Positions 1 to 13,370 of a stretch of 64,000 nt of DNA are shown here, piece by piece; the stretch's first letter is position 1, and each line of letters starts with the position of its first letter. The DNA is from Acanthaster planci. Taxonomy: Eukaryota > Echinodermata > Asteroidea > Valvatida > Acanthasteridae. The notes under the pieces are model-generated. The model saw only the letters and a list, made by a program, of their open reading frames with translations. It made no database searches and was not told the DNA's origin. The position numbers were made by a program, and so were the translations under genes. Where the stretch lies: assembly GCF_001949145.1 (NCBI RefSeq), contig NW_019091358.1, forward strand, positions 2,412,535 to 2,476,534, given 5' to 3'.

Positions 1-3000
1 GTAAAGATCATCTTAAACAACGTGGTTCAGTGAGGTCGTACGTGACACCTCAATTTTCAAATCGACCAAATTATTTTTATGATGCAAAATTTGACTAATT
101 TTTTCGAGAAGGTTCCCAAAAGTACAGCTGTCTGTAGAGAGAGGCTTTATGACACAAAGGGTACCGCTTTAATAGCCCTGAGCTGGACCAAGAGAGGGCG
201 CAATTTTCCAGGCAACAGTGGTTCCATTCGTCTGAACTACACTTTCGTGGTTCACGAACCACTATTAAATACACGTGTAAGGGTCGCGTCGCTACCAACA
301 AAATGAACAATTCAGACCATAATGGCTCTTTTTAACCGGTGAGGGAGTGCTTCTGCTAAAACCGGAGTATCTGGCAGCACATGTAACCAACAAAACCTCA
401 CTCACACTAATTGATTGACTGATGCAAAAAACGATATTCAGTGGCATTTATGTGAAATCCCCGCCTTTGAATACTTGTCAATTCATTTGACTGCTCCAGG
501 AGATCGGATAATGCATTCATAATATGCACAACATGTATATTTGTCAAGGAGCAACATCGGTTTGTTGGTTTGTTTGTTTTCTTACTCGGAGGACAAACGA
601 TATTACAACAATCTACCCCTACAGATGGCCAAAAGGCAATGCTCAATGATTTGAAACACGAAAATGTGATGGGCTGTAAAATTTGATGGACAGCTCTTCT
701 AAAAGGCAGGGTGACAGTGCGCAACGCTGACCCTTTCCGAACATGCATGGTTTGATTTACAGGCACAAGCACGCACTTTGATGTTAGTTTTGCCCCATTT
801 TGCGAGCCACTGAAACAGTATCTGACACGAAAAAGTCCAGTTTCGTCAGAGCACAGCACTGTGTGAGCTTCTTTAAACCATGGGATTCGATACGAGACGC
901 TTCAAAAATTGATTAATCATCCATTTTTTTTACATTTAGGGGTGGATCTGGGAGACCCTTAAGGACTAAGGTTCACAAGAAATCAGTGTCCTATGATGCA
1001 TCTAAGCTTTGGATAATGTTTGTCGTGGGACTTTCTCAAATTTGTCAATGTCTCCAGAAAAACAGTCTAATTTTGCACTTTGCTTTCAGCCTATACGGAA
1101 CTTATAGTGTGACCCCCTTTCTGTGAAGGCGTCAATCACACATCAAGCGTGCTAGGGTAAACGTTGCAGCGAAGTTCAAATATCGTCACGGTTTTTGAAC
1201 CTCACTTCAAACAGAAATTCCAATGAAAACCAAACTTCCCCTGTTGATCAAAGCTGCCAGAATTGGGAGGAAGCCAATCAAAATCAATACCTGCGGTCTA
1301 TTAAATTGAAAAATCAGTACACGCGTTCGTGAAAGCTTGAGCAACAAAAAGCTCATCGATTGTGACTCATCCAACAAGGATTATCACAATGGTTTCATCA
1401 AAGCGTTTTGACTCAGACGTAACAAAAAAATCTTTATGTTATCCAAGAATCATAAAATTAATTTGGAAGTATAATCTCTACAAGTTTACGTACATTTTTC
1501 CAAGTTTTGAAACTGTTTTTCTCATTGTTGTGTATGTACCGTCTCATCTACGACACTTTTAAGCACGACAGGTTACCGAAATGGCAAGACCTCCTTTGCC
1601 GTTTTGTCACTGGTGTTCTGTAGGCAACCGACGTAAACAACATGTCGCAGCTCCTACTGAAATCAAAGTTACGGTTCACCTAGCCTCATCGCGCAACACA
1701 AAGGCCTTCGAGCCATAACCAACAGACGGACTGGGTGGCATTATTACAGCTTTCAGCGTGTTCACAAGACGTCAAGATCGAAACTTGTTTGCGTCTTCTC
1801 GAAAAGGGCGGCCCGTAGGGCGGAGTGTGAAAAACATAAAGTCTTTGTATTCATAAGACATAAAACAAGGTAATTCAATCTTACTCATGTTATGATACTG
1901 CTCGAAACCGGAGAAGCGATCCGTGCCCCTTTGCCGCTTGCCATCAATTCTAAGCCCGTTTCTGGTTTCGCTTTCTAGTGCTATATAAAAAACAAGTTGA
2001 AAAAAACTTTAAGCAGCACATTGCCATAAAAACACGACTTCCAGAAAAAACTGGTTTAGACAGAAACAGTTACAATTGACAAGGAACTCTTGTACTGTAC
2101 CTCGTAACAAATGAATCTTGACTCCAATAAAGTAGCAATTTTAGGGTCTTTGTGCATGCAAGATAAATTCCGTACGAGAAAGTGAACACCCGATCAGCTA
2201 ACCACAGCCATTAGTAAATGAGGCTTATTCACGACAAAATGCTAAAATCAGAAACATGCAAGTAACATGTAGACCTCCTGCAACTTGGTAATAGTTCCTT
2301 CAACATGGCATGAAACCACTGAAAAATCGTGAAGTGCAATCCATCTTTTATAGTATTTTGTACTACAATTACCACACTAATAAGCTAGACTCGTCAGTAA
2401 CGCGTTTGTAAAAAAACAAAAGGGGGGAGAAAAGAGGTACAAAAAGGATTGGAACCATGGACGTTCCCCATGGTATCCCTTCACCTCACACAATATACTG
2501 CAAACTACGTAATCAATTTCGAACGACGTTCCATTGTTCCTTCTTTGTGCCCACGCATTATGTTATTCAGGTGCTTGTAATGTATTGCCAGCAGACTTTG
2601 TAGGATGACATTTTGCTGTAAAAGCCTCGTTTGTTTAGCGCGGTGGGTAATTGGATGGGGGAAAATATTAACCCTAAGAGTCCAAAATCCTCCGATTTCA
2701 ATTTGATTTTAGATACACCCTAGGGGGTTAGGGTTAATGACCTATACAGTCAGACACACCCGAATAGGTGTCCACACAGCGGGAAGATCAGCCTCTGCTG
2801 AGGCTTCAGAAGGTAAGAAACTCCTATTCAAAGCGAGTATCCTGCAGGCTGAACACGAACCCTTCGCAGTTTATTTGTCATTGCAATCCCTTGGCCATGA
2901 AGCTGAATTATACAAATCAACATCATGCTCGAGCTGCAACTCATAAACTATATGGACTCAAATCCGGCAGCATAATAACATGGGTTGTCTGAAATGTCAG

Positions 3001-3519
3001 CCCAGTCGTATTCCAGGGTATATTTTAAAGCAAATTGCATCTTGGTGGATTAGAATTGAACCCAAATATATTGGAATCGATCATGTCTATGCACATAGAG
3101 CAATGTCAGATTTTTTTAAACGGACAAAATGTTCTGTATACATAATTTATGTTCCTAAAGGTTTATCTTCTATCCTACGTGGCAAAACAGGAGTACTATA
3201 CATAGACTAAATCCATGCAAAAATATCGACCTATGTTACCTGCACGGTATTTTGAGAAAGGCTTTTACCGGCTTCCGGAAAGAGTTTTGCTAAAAGCGCC
3301 GGCGGTTTTCATCGAAGTTGCACCAAAGGCTGAGCAAAAAAAAACATGAGGAATTTCCTTATGTAAAACATTTTATAGCCTTTCTGGGTGTGGTGGTAAA
3401 CCTAAAATTTTCAACACACTTTTGAAGGAAAGGAAATGAAACGGTCTAAAACGGTCCTAACGTTTCTACCCTAATTTAAAAAGAAACCGGAGCGTGGCCT
3501 CCGTTCCCCCCACCCCCTT
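1..3519. other. Intergenic stretch, no gene recognised
   Basis: I see no reading frame with recognisable homology and no RNA gene. The longest open frame is 150 codons on the minus strand (407-859). It has no familiar motif, and its composition (many Cys, Ser and Leu, no domain pattern) looks like chance. The stretch is AT-rich with scattered homopolymer runs. Confidence 0.5.
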
Positions 3520-3790
3520 GGCTCCCGTCGGTCATCAAGTCTGCCAGCCAATCGCGGAACAAGCCTGCCAGCAGATCAGCTAGACAACGAGCCAGCCAAC
3601 CAGTTAGCCGGTGGGTTGCTTGGTTAGTCAATCAGGAACCATCCTGCCAAAGCCAGCCAACCTTGCTAGTTATGTGAAAAGCCAGGCAGCCAGCAGACCA
3701 GCCAGCCCATGAGCCATCCATTCAGCTAATCTGTTAGCCTCTCATACCATCTAGTCAGGTGGACAACCGGACAGTCAGTTAGTTATACTA
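3520..3790. repeat. Degenerate CCAGCCAA / TTAGTTAG low-complexity tract
   Basis: About 270 bases are built from degenerate copies of short words such as CCAGCCAA, GCCAGCCA, CCAGCAGA and GTTAGCC. Complementary GGTTAGTC and TTAGTTAT words appear towards the end. There is no fixed period, so this looks like an old, eroded tetra- to octanucleotide satellite, not a clean tandem array. No gene overlaps it. Confidence 0.6.
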
Positions 3791-6700
3791 AGCTTTAGGG
3801 AAAGACCCTTATCCCAAATTTGTTAAAGTCTTGTTATTCTCTTGATTGGTTAGGCAGAAATTGTGCAGCCGCACATAGAAAAGAATATAGCCCAAAGATA
3901 TTACTTGAAGACATGTGACCTATCGTTGCATAGCCTGACTGCTAGACGATCATCTCAGTATATTTATACATAATTAACTATGCAAATTCCACAACCTCGT
4001 CTGCCCGTATGTACCTTTCCCCACATGAATCTTCTTAATTTGGGTCACTTTGAAGAATGAAAACTTAAAGTGGAGAAGAGAAATTGTAAAACATCAAAAT
4101 CTACTCCTTCAGAAATTTACACACTAATTTCTGGAAATTCAGTTACAGTTTAAACTCGCAAGTTTCAGAAAACCAAATTCAACAAGAGGACGGCTAAGAT
4201 TCCGTTAATTGGAGGAGCCAGTCTAATCCAAATTGATCCTATTCCTATCCCGGTATATGTAGGAAACTCCTAACTACCGGCTTTCACAATGCTTCGGCTG
4301 TGTCAAGCAATACATGGGTCTGCTTAATTAACAAGGTAAATACCTGGAAAATGTGCTAAATCAACTGAAGTAATTGCAGCAACTATTTTTGTGTAATCGA
4401 ATTTACTATTGCATTTGTTATAGTAGGATGAACCTAAAACAAGCCATTTTTCAATCGCACGCAAGTTCCCAGTAACAATATGAGAAATTATTTGCCTTTC
4501 AAATAAGCAATTTCTTTGCGTGAGCTGGTAACACTTCGGGCTTGTGGTTGGAGCATTTCTTAACGGTTTGAAATATCGTCTTGCCCATAAAATCTTAGCG
4601 TAGGCATAAAAGCTCGACAGCGTTCCAACCAATTCAGCTCACCCAAATCTGGTCATCCCTTGCTTATATGAAACTTAAGCATGTATGTAGTAGTAATAGT
4701 TACGGGGTGTAATGTTGTAGAAGTTGGTCCAATTCTACAAAAAGCCAACAGAATAGATCAAGGTTCATAGTGAATAGTGAAAGAGGCGTATAGAAAACCA
4801 CGAGCGAATAACAATTGTCATGCCCACCCCCCCTTCCTCAAGATTGTTCCTTGCTACACTAGTTGTACTTTTCACGACACGTGCATGAAACTTGTCAAGT
4901 ACCTCGCGATCACTCAAGACTGTATCATTATAATGTACTTCAGTGCGTGTGTGATGTCCTCCACTTTAATTAAAATCCGTTGTCTTACGTTTTCCTCACC
5001 GATCAAATTTTGGCACTTCACGCCTTCCAATGGAGATAAATTAACTGATTTCAAGTGCATAAACCCCGGTGTTTTTCTTTCAGTAAGTCGGGTTTTATGA
5101 AATGACAAACTGACAACACGTTTTCAAAATTATCTTTAATTTTTGATGACTTCAGCACTGTCCGTTTTCGAAACTTAGAATAGCACATTATTATTTGACA
5201 AAAGAGAAACGTCCTTTTTCAGGTGACTTTTAAACCCGTATATTAAAATTTCAGAACTCTTGATAGAAATATATATCAATAACAACCTTCCTTATACTAG
5301 GGCCAGACCAGAAAATAAGTTCACACCGTTTCAATCAGAGGAACCTATTTTGTCTTTGAATTAGGGGCCCGCAGTGGAACTGCAAAGTCTCTTGTACTTT
5401 CCCGGAGCAAACACATGAATTTGGTGTTCGTGTGCTTTTTGGTTTACTCCAGTGTGGATAATGTAATTCTGAATACACATTGCCTCCAGCTAGGCGTTTT
5501 ATGCTTTTAACATAGGTTTTAAATGAGGTATTCCGTTTTATGTTTTTATTCTTTTAAGTAAGATTTATTTTATTTTTCCCCTTTTTTCCCTGTTTTAATA
5601 GCTTTTGTCACTTTTATGGATCCCACCTCAGAATGCAATACTGTGGTATACGCCTAAGGCGAGAGTTAAGTTCGTGCTCGGCTTTCCGGATTCAGAACTG
5701 GAATTTTTTATTTGAGGAGTCTCGCATCGGCCGACCAACAACTTACCGACATAAGTGATTTTTTCTCTCTTTTTTTTTTCTCCGCTGTTTGACCGACAGC
5801 CACGTCCCTGGTCCTCGGCTGTTAGTGCTAATGGTAAGAGATACGGTATTTTCTTTTTATTCTAAAAAAATGTATTCTTCCCTCTGACTTGAAGACCCAT
5901 ATTTGTTTTCCACGAGACCATAAGGAAATACTTTTTTGTTGTTTTCAGTCCTCCCCTAAAATTTGTCTTAAAAAATCTGAGTAGCAACCTAAAAAAAATG
6001 CTCGCCTAAAGTAGCTAAAATACTGCACCTTTGAGTCTGTCTCTAGCAGAGACGTTACCTCAGCTTGCAAGGTTCATTCCACAATTATACTGCTTGATTA
6101 AACTTCCTGTGCATAGGAGAGTTAACTGCTTAGATGCTATTTCTAGGCCTGCATGCATCCACGGCTTAACACAGAAAATGGGCTCGATAAGCCCCGGACT
6201 AAAGGAAGCCATGCAGGTACAGAACATCAGAGGACTTGATTTGATTGAACATTTTCGCAATTTCCATCGCAAGTTCTGAACTTACCGCGACGTAAAAGCG
6301 CAGGGGCTTTCCCGCCAATTAGCAGTCGAGATCGATCAGAGCCATACAGCTTGTGCTGCACCCCCCCATCGCTGATATCAGATTCACCTGCCAAGTACAC
6401 AGAACCGCCGACTCCATAACACGCCACGAATATATGTACATGTATATAAAAAAGAAGAAAAGCACACACCATTAACAGCCTCGTGACTTAGGGGCGGTTT
6501 TGCGTTGCGGAGTAAGCGGAATGACAAAACGCCATCAGATAAATCTCGGGAACCGCCAAACAAATGCAAACGAGCTCCGCTAAAAGGCTGATATGTTACG
6601 ATCCTGTCTTCAATGGTAAACAAAACCCACGCATCGGCGCTCCTGTCCTAAATTGACTGCTTTGACTTGTAACATTGGGGCCACAAAAGTAATTTATTTC

Positions 6701-6914
6701 ATAGCTGTAGCACCGGAGCCATCAGGAAATATTATTAAGCCAATCTGAGAAAACATTACGCCTTTTCCATATCAAAGATTGCTGCTAAAGTACACTTTTT
6801 AAAAATCATTTTTTTAATGGAAGGTTAAAGAGAATTGATAGCAGTGCACTAAATGCACTTAGAGCATCACAGTACAAGATTCATTCTCGAAATAGCACCA
6901 TTCCACTACCGTTA

Positions 6915-6950
6915 ATTACCAAGACTTTTAAAGCATAATGTCTTGGTAAT
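6915..6950. repeat. Perfect 11-bp inverted repeat (hairpin)
   Basis: ATTACCAAGAC at 6915-6925 is matched exactly by its reverse complement at 6940-6950, with a 14-base AT-rich loop between them. It lies in non-coding AT-rich DNA. It could be the remnant of a small inverted-repeat element or a chance palindrome. Confidence 0.7.
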
Positions 6951-7578
6951 AAGTGTGTCAACCGTGTTTTATAGTATTATATAATATATGTGCCACTACA
7001 AAAAGTGACGCCCACCAATGTCAGAAAAATCCAGTAGAAATTGCCATTTTTTCAGTTTGATAAAGCAAAGTTTCAAGCAACAAATTTGTGCAGAATATTG
7101 AATTGATAGACTGACATTTTTATTAAAATGGAACTTCAAAAGCAACTTAAAAGTTGAAAGAAATGACATTTCCAAAAGGAGAAAATCTGAACGACAATTG
7201 CAAATTAAACCAGCAACAAATGATTTGATCTACAAACTCTTCGATACAAATCCTTTTGTCTATAAAGAGGTATTAAAATAAACCTTGCTTTCTGAAAATA
7301 AACCTCATTACAACAAGGAACAAGGCCATCTTCTGAAATAAACATGAAAAATGGGACGGCTAGCTAACTTATGGTTGAAAACATGTCGAGAGCATGGACC
7401 GTGAAACCTTTTTTTACCGATCTCAGAATGTTTATTATGTCACCATGTATTAATGATAGGCCTATGCAAGTTACTATGAAGTGTCACTGTGAGATGAAGC
7501 AAAAAACACGGCATATATAGGGTGCTTGTTTATTTGCAAGTAGCGCGGTGAAAGCTTGCTCGAAATGCCATGTTCCTG

Positions 7579-7618
7579 TTCACTCCGTTGATTATTCCTT
7601 CACTCCGTTGATTGTTTC
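7579..7618. repeat. 20-bp direct tandem duplication
   Basis: TTCACTCCGTTGATTATTCC at 7579-7598 is followed immediately by a second copy differing at only two positions (7599-7618). It is a simple recent tandem duplication with no coding significance apparent. Confidence 0.75.
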
Positions 7619-10600
7619 ATCCTCAATCTTAACTGGGTTATTTGTTGCATTTTTATTATAAGATAATGCATGCCCACAAAAGCCAGACTTGATGTTCTCA
7701 AGGTTTCCATGCATTAACGGGTTGAATCGCGCCTGAGCAAAGTCTGTCAACACAGCAAGGGTATATTTCGAACCTTTCTGTGGTTGCTCAAATGAAAGTG
7801 ATTTGCCAAACGGAGTTTTGGGGGAATGCTGAGACAATGTGAATTTAGGGAAGCGATGGGGGCGAACCTCAACAGCAGGTCCCGTGCCGTTATCCTCAAC
7901 ATTGATGAATTAATTATCCTCGCTGTCATCGGGATCGTACCCATCATTTCCTTCACCAGAAGGACTTAATACATTTCGCACTATTTTGGCCACACAATGG
8001 GGATTTTTACGCGCAAGTAGGTACTTACACAAGGCCGATCCGATACAAAATAATGGTCTGGATACTATTATATTCCGCTGTGTGGAGTCTGTTGTCAGAC
8101 TTGTATTTCTTTCCATAGGAACAAATGTACTCAATATTATTCTGAAAAAAATGACAACATTCAGACGCCTACACAATTAAATTCAAGAACACAATCCTGT
8201 ATAAACTGTAGAACAGCTAATTAAAACACTTTGTGTCACCAGTCAGTACTTCATGGACCGGACATAGTGCCTGCTTTGAATAAATATCAAGGTGACAATG
8301 TGCACCAGCCCGAAACAAAGATTTGACCTCACATATGTCAGATTTCTGCCCGCTTCACTTGGAATAAAATGCCTCTTATTTCTTCAGTCTTTTTGGCGAT
8401 AGATCCATTATACTGTGGTTTTCAACTAGCCATCTATTTGAAAACACTACATGTCAAAATATATAACCTTTTAATATCTCTTTTAACACTATCCCATGCC
8501 AGCAAGTTCGACTAAGCTACTTACCTCTCTTTTGTATGACCATAATATACTGGAATGGTACTCAAGTTATTACATAGTTCTATTGGACTATTGTGATATA
8601 TCATCGACGGGCTTATTAACGTCATTTTACTGTAGAGAGCCATACTTTCTAATTGCTGTGGATGGTCGAATCGGGCCAGGAGCTTTGCGTCAGCTGCTGG
8701 ACAAGACGACTGGCCCTTGTCGGTTTTGGGATTTATAAATAGAGTCTGTGATAGGTTATGCCTCAATATGCACATTTCACTTGGTATTTATGACAGACAT
8801 TTATAGTATCAACAACTATGTGAGACTTTTTAATATTTTTGTCAAGTATTCATTTGATTTGAACTGAATGTTACCCACAGTTTGCTACAAGCTAGCTGAC
8901 ATAAATTATTACTGTAACGATGAAAAAGGAGGTTCTACACGTACAGCTGATCCCACTCTCCGTGGAGGGCGAGTATAATTATGGTGCTGTTTTGCTCGGA
9001 GAAATTGATCTACATTCAAATCAAAGAAATTTCTAGTGACGGGTTTGACGAGTTTCAGTCATAACTAGTACAACACGAAGACGTAGGATATTCACTAGTT
9101 CTTTGTCTTGCAAAGAGTTCGCAAAGGCTGATAACTTTATACGCTGCAGCTTAATTTGGTGGTTATTGGGACTGACTCGTTACCACTGTATTTACATACA
9201 CCCCAACGGTCAAATTTTGTCCTATGTGTGCGTAGGAAAAAGTGTACTGATGTGTTTAAATAAGCCATATTGGCAAAACTGGCGGAAGATTACAGCGGAA
9301 GCGTAAGTGCTGTGCTTGCGTATATATGACGGTGGAGCGAAGGTCTTGCGCGCACTTCGCCGGTTCGACCACTTGGGCCTTTTGACAGGCCGCAAAACAC
9401 GCCAGCCTGAGGTTTAAGACTGTTTAAAAGTGTATTCTCATCTCATTGAATTAGTATGCTCCCTTTGGAGTCGACTGGATGGACGGCAGCCCAGTAAGCT
9501 ACTTAGATGAAAATATATTTCTGGTTTGAAACAAAAAAACACTTGTGGGGATAAAAAAAATATTCAAGACATTCTATTTTACAGCTGATTACGTTTCTCA
9601 GAACACTTAACCCATGATCAGTATATGAAATATGATACGAAATATGGGCCACTCTTTGGTTACGTGTTACCTTAGTAGCTTTGAGCCTCAATTTAAAGCC
9701 CCTCGTCAGAATTACGTGCAAAAAGTCACTTCCGTCAACCCGAATAATATGCACTGGTGCTTGGCCCCTATTTACAAACTAAATCAGATTTGTTTAGGGA
9801 TTTGACTGTGCTTTGCCTGGAAGACCCATACTGGGAAAACCTCGATCCGGGAAAAGATAACCATGTCCACATGAGACGTCTCGAGGAGGCAGATACCGCC
9901 CCAGACTCGATACTCTGTATCTTATTACTGGTGCGAATAGTACGGAGACAGAAGCGTAATACATATCGTTTGAACGTGAAGCGGCCTACTTCTACGGTCG
10001 CCATTAAGCTGGTAAATACAGAAATCTAACTCAGTGCAACATAAGGTTAAGGGTCCTAAGACAAAAAAATACAAACCACCTCAACCCCCAAAACACTAAA
10101 TACGTTTCTCAGGAGTCTTTTATACTAAAAGGGTAAAGAATGTTGACATTGTTCTACCACGTAACTGAGATGATACTGTCTCATTTGCTGAGTAATCTGG
10201 GAAACAGTTTGCAACCTCTTTAATATAATTGCCTTATATAAATGTAAGGCTGCAGTGTATTTGAAGAAGAAATTAGAAAAGCTTCTCAGAAATAATGCTC
10301 GAGCAGTTTGTCACAATTTTTTTCTGAACGTAAACGCTCAAAGACAGGCAAATTCTATCAACTCCTACTCACAGTATATCAATACAAATACCTGGGTTTA
10401 TCCAACTGAGGGGCACCAGATTCCAGGGAACCTTCCATACAGGTCCATGGAGTCCTTGCTTTCTTAACCCCATTACTGGTGGATTTCCTTAGGAGACACT
10501 GCCTTTGGCATACTCAGAGATGGGGTCAACCTTCAGCAGGCACGATTGCCTGGCTTTAATAATATATGGCAAACAACGGCTCAGAACGTAGAGTTTTCAA

Positions 10601-13224
10601 TCAAACAAAAGGCGCTGACTTTTGTGTGCGATTGCGACAGGGAGGTTTCTTTGATTGAGCGCCAGGCCCAGACCTAGCACTATAACGAATTGTTTTGCAA
10701 TGGTGTCAATCTGTGCCGATAACTTACTGGATGGAGGATGACTTAAATCGAATTGCCCGGCCATGGATATTCGGAAAGTGGGAAGGATGTGCTGGAAACC
10801 ACATGACAGTAGGGACGTTGTTCGTGATACTATTGTATATTTTATAAATACTTAGACCCTTTAACTTTAGATCGATTTTATTTTCACCACCAAAAGGCGT
10901 GGGTGATCAAGTAGCCCATGTCCCAGATCAAAAGGGGGCTGTATACCTCCCATCCCCCCAGGATTTACGCCCCTTGTGCTTTTTCTTCGGACAACAAGCT
11001 TGTACCCACATTATGATCGAGGTACGTGTGGCTGCAGCCCAAGGTGCTGAGAATTTGTCACGCCTGTTTAACGTGATCCAAATCGTCACTGAATGAGTCA
11101 CGACCGAGATTGCATAGGATATGCTTCATGCTCTGATGAAAGTCGTGCCACTAGGTGGTTGAGCCAAGAGCCAAATAACACACGTATAGCCCGGTTCAAA
11201 ATTTCAATTGTACCTCGTTGCATGCACTTTTCCCACACAAACTTTGCTCTTGTTTTCAACAAACGCCACATTTACTTCCATGATGAAAGCAACTATGTAA
11301 GGTGTAGCTTTTTTTGTTGTCAGAGTTAAAGGATGAGTTGGTGCCATGAGACACCTCTGAAAGACACATCAAATGGAGATCATAAATGCTGGAAATGTCG
11401 GTTATATGGCAAATTCTAGCGGTAAGCATTGAGTGCCCTGCCCTGGACCTGCTGCAAACCTCTTGGCGTGACTTTAGTTTACGGCGTGGTATACCAAGGG
11501 TACTCTTTAATAAAAGACTGGTTTGGAATTACTTATAAATTCAGAGACGCTTTGAAAACGGAAGATTTTAAGCTGCTCCCAGTTTTAAGTATAAAGCACA
11601 TGGGTCCGAATACAATAACAAGAAGTCCTATCAAACTAGACGCAGAGGTGGACGCTTATCTTGATCAGCGACGGGAATTTTTATGAAGCCTTGGATTTGT
11701 ATTCATTTTCAATTTTCATTATGTATAAGCATTATGATAAGACTTTGCTTTCAGAACGTTTACTGGTTGGTTACCAAACTGCGTCTCCCACAGATTGGAC
11801 AAAACTACTCCACAACGGTAGGCACGTTCCAAGAAAAAGGTGATACGTGCACGTATAATTGTCCTTAATGTTTGCTACGTGACACTGGATATTTTGGAAT
11901 ATCAGTGCAACGATGTGCAGTGAAGTAAATCCTCCACATGCCCGAGCCTGGCACGTACGCACTGCCGCCCGAAACTCCAATAAGGTCGTGGTTGGCACGT
12001 GATCAACACCTAGCGTTTGGATAAGCAGATACACCCACCAGTCGCTTCCCGCTTCAAGTGCAGACCTTGCTGATCGTATATCAAGACCAGTGCAACTTTC
12101 GTCTGATTAAAGAAATACCACTGCCAGGCCGCGAACAGTGCTGGAAGGTAAATAAATCAAAATGGTGGTTTGTTGAAGTTCTAATTTAATACCAGAGCCT
12201 GGTGTTCAGTGAAAGGAATGTTGCGTCCACGTGTGATTGTCAATCATTTTTTTGTTAATCAGCCGCGCAATAATTATGTCATAATGGTATGCCGTGCGGC
12301 TCTGGCACGTACTCCAGTTTTTAACTCGCAATTCGAGTGAAACTGCGGCGAATGCTTTCTCTGCGAAAAACGTTCACAGTGCATGCAGATTGAACGAAAG
12401 CGTAGTTTGTGCAGCATTATGCATATCAATATCTTGGAGTTAACAACTTCAATGTTGCTCAACCAGATGATTTTTTTGCACGATGTTGGTCAACACATCC
12501 CTTAATCACACTTTTCGAGAAAGCGCCCCCCCCGGACATTTCCTACCAACTGCATATCAAGATAAGATTGTGAAACAATTTTCAACTTTGTTCAGAGTTT
12601 AGGCCTAATACCCATTACTTCATATTAGACCTAAGTCAGATGTTCGCAATCGTTCCTGCATTCGATGCTTGTGCCGGCTGATTATTTTGTTCTTTATAGG
12701 GATTTTTTACACAACAGTAGATAAGATTTCCCCTCGCGAAGGAAAGAAACCACAGTCAAATGCGTTTCTGGGAGTATATCGCTCAGGCTTTTCCCGTCAA
12801 GAAAGGTGACGCACTGGTAAGTGCTTTTAACGCGTAAGGCCACGAAAAAAGTTTGAGAGAGCCTTACCGCGCTTTTGCTCCATATACATGTATATAGCAC
12901 GTACCATTAAGAAGACATGGGCGCATCAATTCACATTTAAGAATAAGGTCAGTATACATAGGCTATTATGATATTCCTTATGGAGGGTTTGCATATACAA
13001 GTGTAATTTTGACGTATGAGTATGTCATATTCACGGTAGGCAGATCTTCCCCTAATTGCAATGATGCCTGACTTAAAATGAAAAATTAAAATAACATCAC
13101 TCTGGTACTGAGACCTCCAATGGGTGTAAAATAACATGCATTGTGCTGCTAATTTATGAATCCTGTAACCAGTATGATATAATATAATACGACGGTTTGC
13201 CTAAAATCTTAATTTTTCTGTCAG

Positions 13225-13370
13225 ATCGGAGTTTAGGAGATAACAGCAGCCATGAGCTCAAATAGCATGGGTTACGCTTGCAAAGCTGCCTGTGGAATCC
13301 AATACGTGTTTGTTTTCGCTCTTTGCGTGCTCAACGGTTCCCTTAGCGACGTGTACTTCTTGATAGGCTG
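13225..13370 (+). CDS. Possible first coding exon of a secreted or membrane protein
   Basis: A pyrimidine-rich acceptor (TTAATTTTTCTGTCAG, ending at 13224) is followed by about 27 bases and then an ATG at 13252 in a strong context (CAGCAGCCATGA). The frame runs 39 codons to a possible donor, GGCTG|GTAATG, with GT at 13371-13372; without splicing it stops at TAA 13372-13374. The peptide has a hydrophobic stretch (IQYVFVFALCVLNGS, about residues 16-30) like a signal peptide, followed by SDVYFLIG. That resembles the first strand of a von Willebrand A domain (DVYFLID), but the match is too short to assign. The next strong acceptor downstream (TTATGATTACAG near 13694) would give an immediate TGA in the required phase, so no continuation was found. 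It could be a short peptide gene, an orphan exon or chance. Confidence 0.25.

Larger units (their letters stand above)
3791..13224. other. Intergenic stretch, no gene recognised
   Basis: About 9.4 kb without a supported gene. Open frames are all about 107 codons or shorter and match no family I recognise. Apart from the hairpin at 6915-6950 and the direct duplication at 7579-7618, listed separately, only AT-rich single-copy-looking DNA and homopolymer runs are seen. Unrecognised short exons cannot be excluded by eye. Confidence 0.45.

Noticed and set aside
407-859. 150-codon minus-strand open frame
   Set aside because: No recognisable domain, signal or membrane segment, and no flanking splice pattern.
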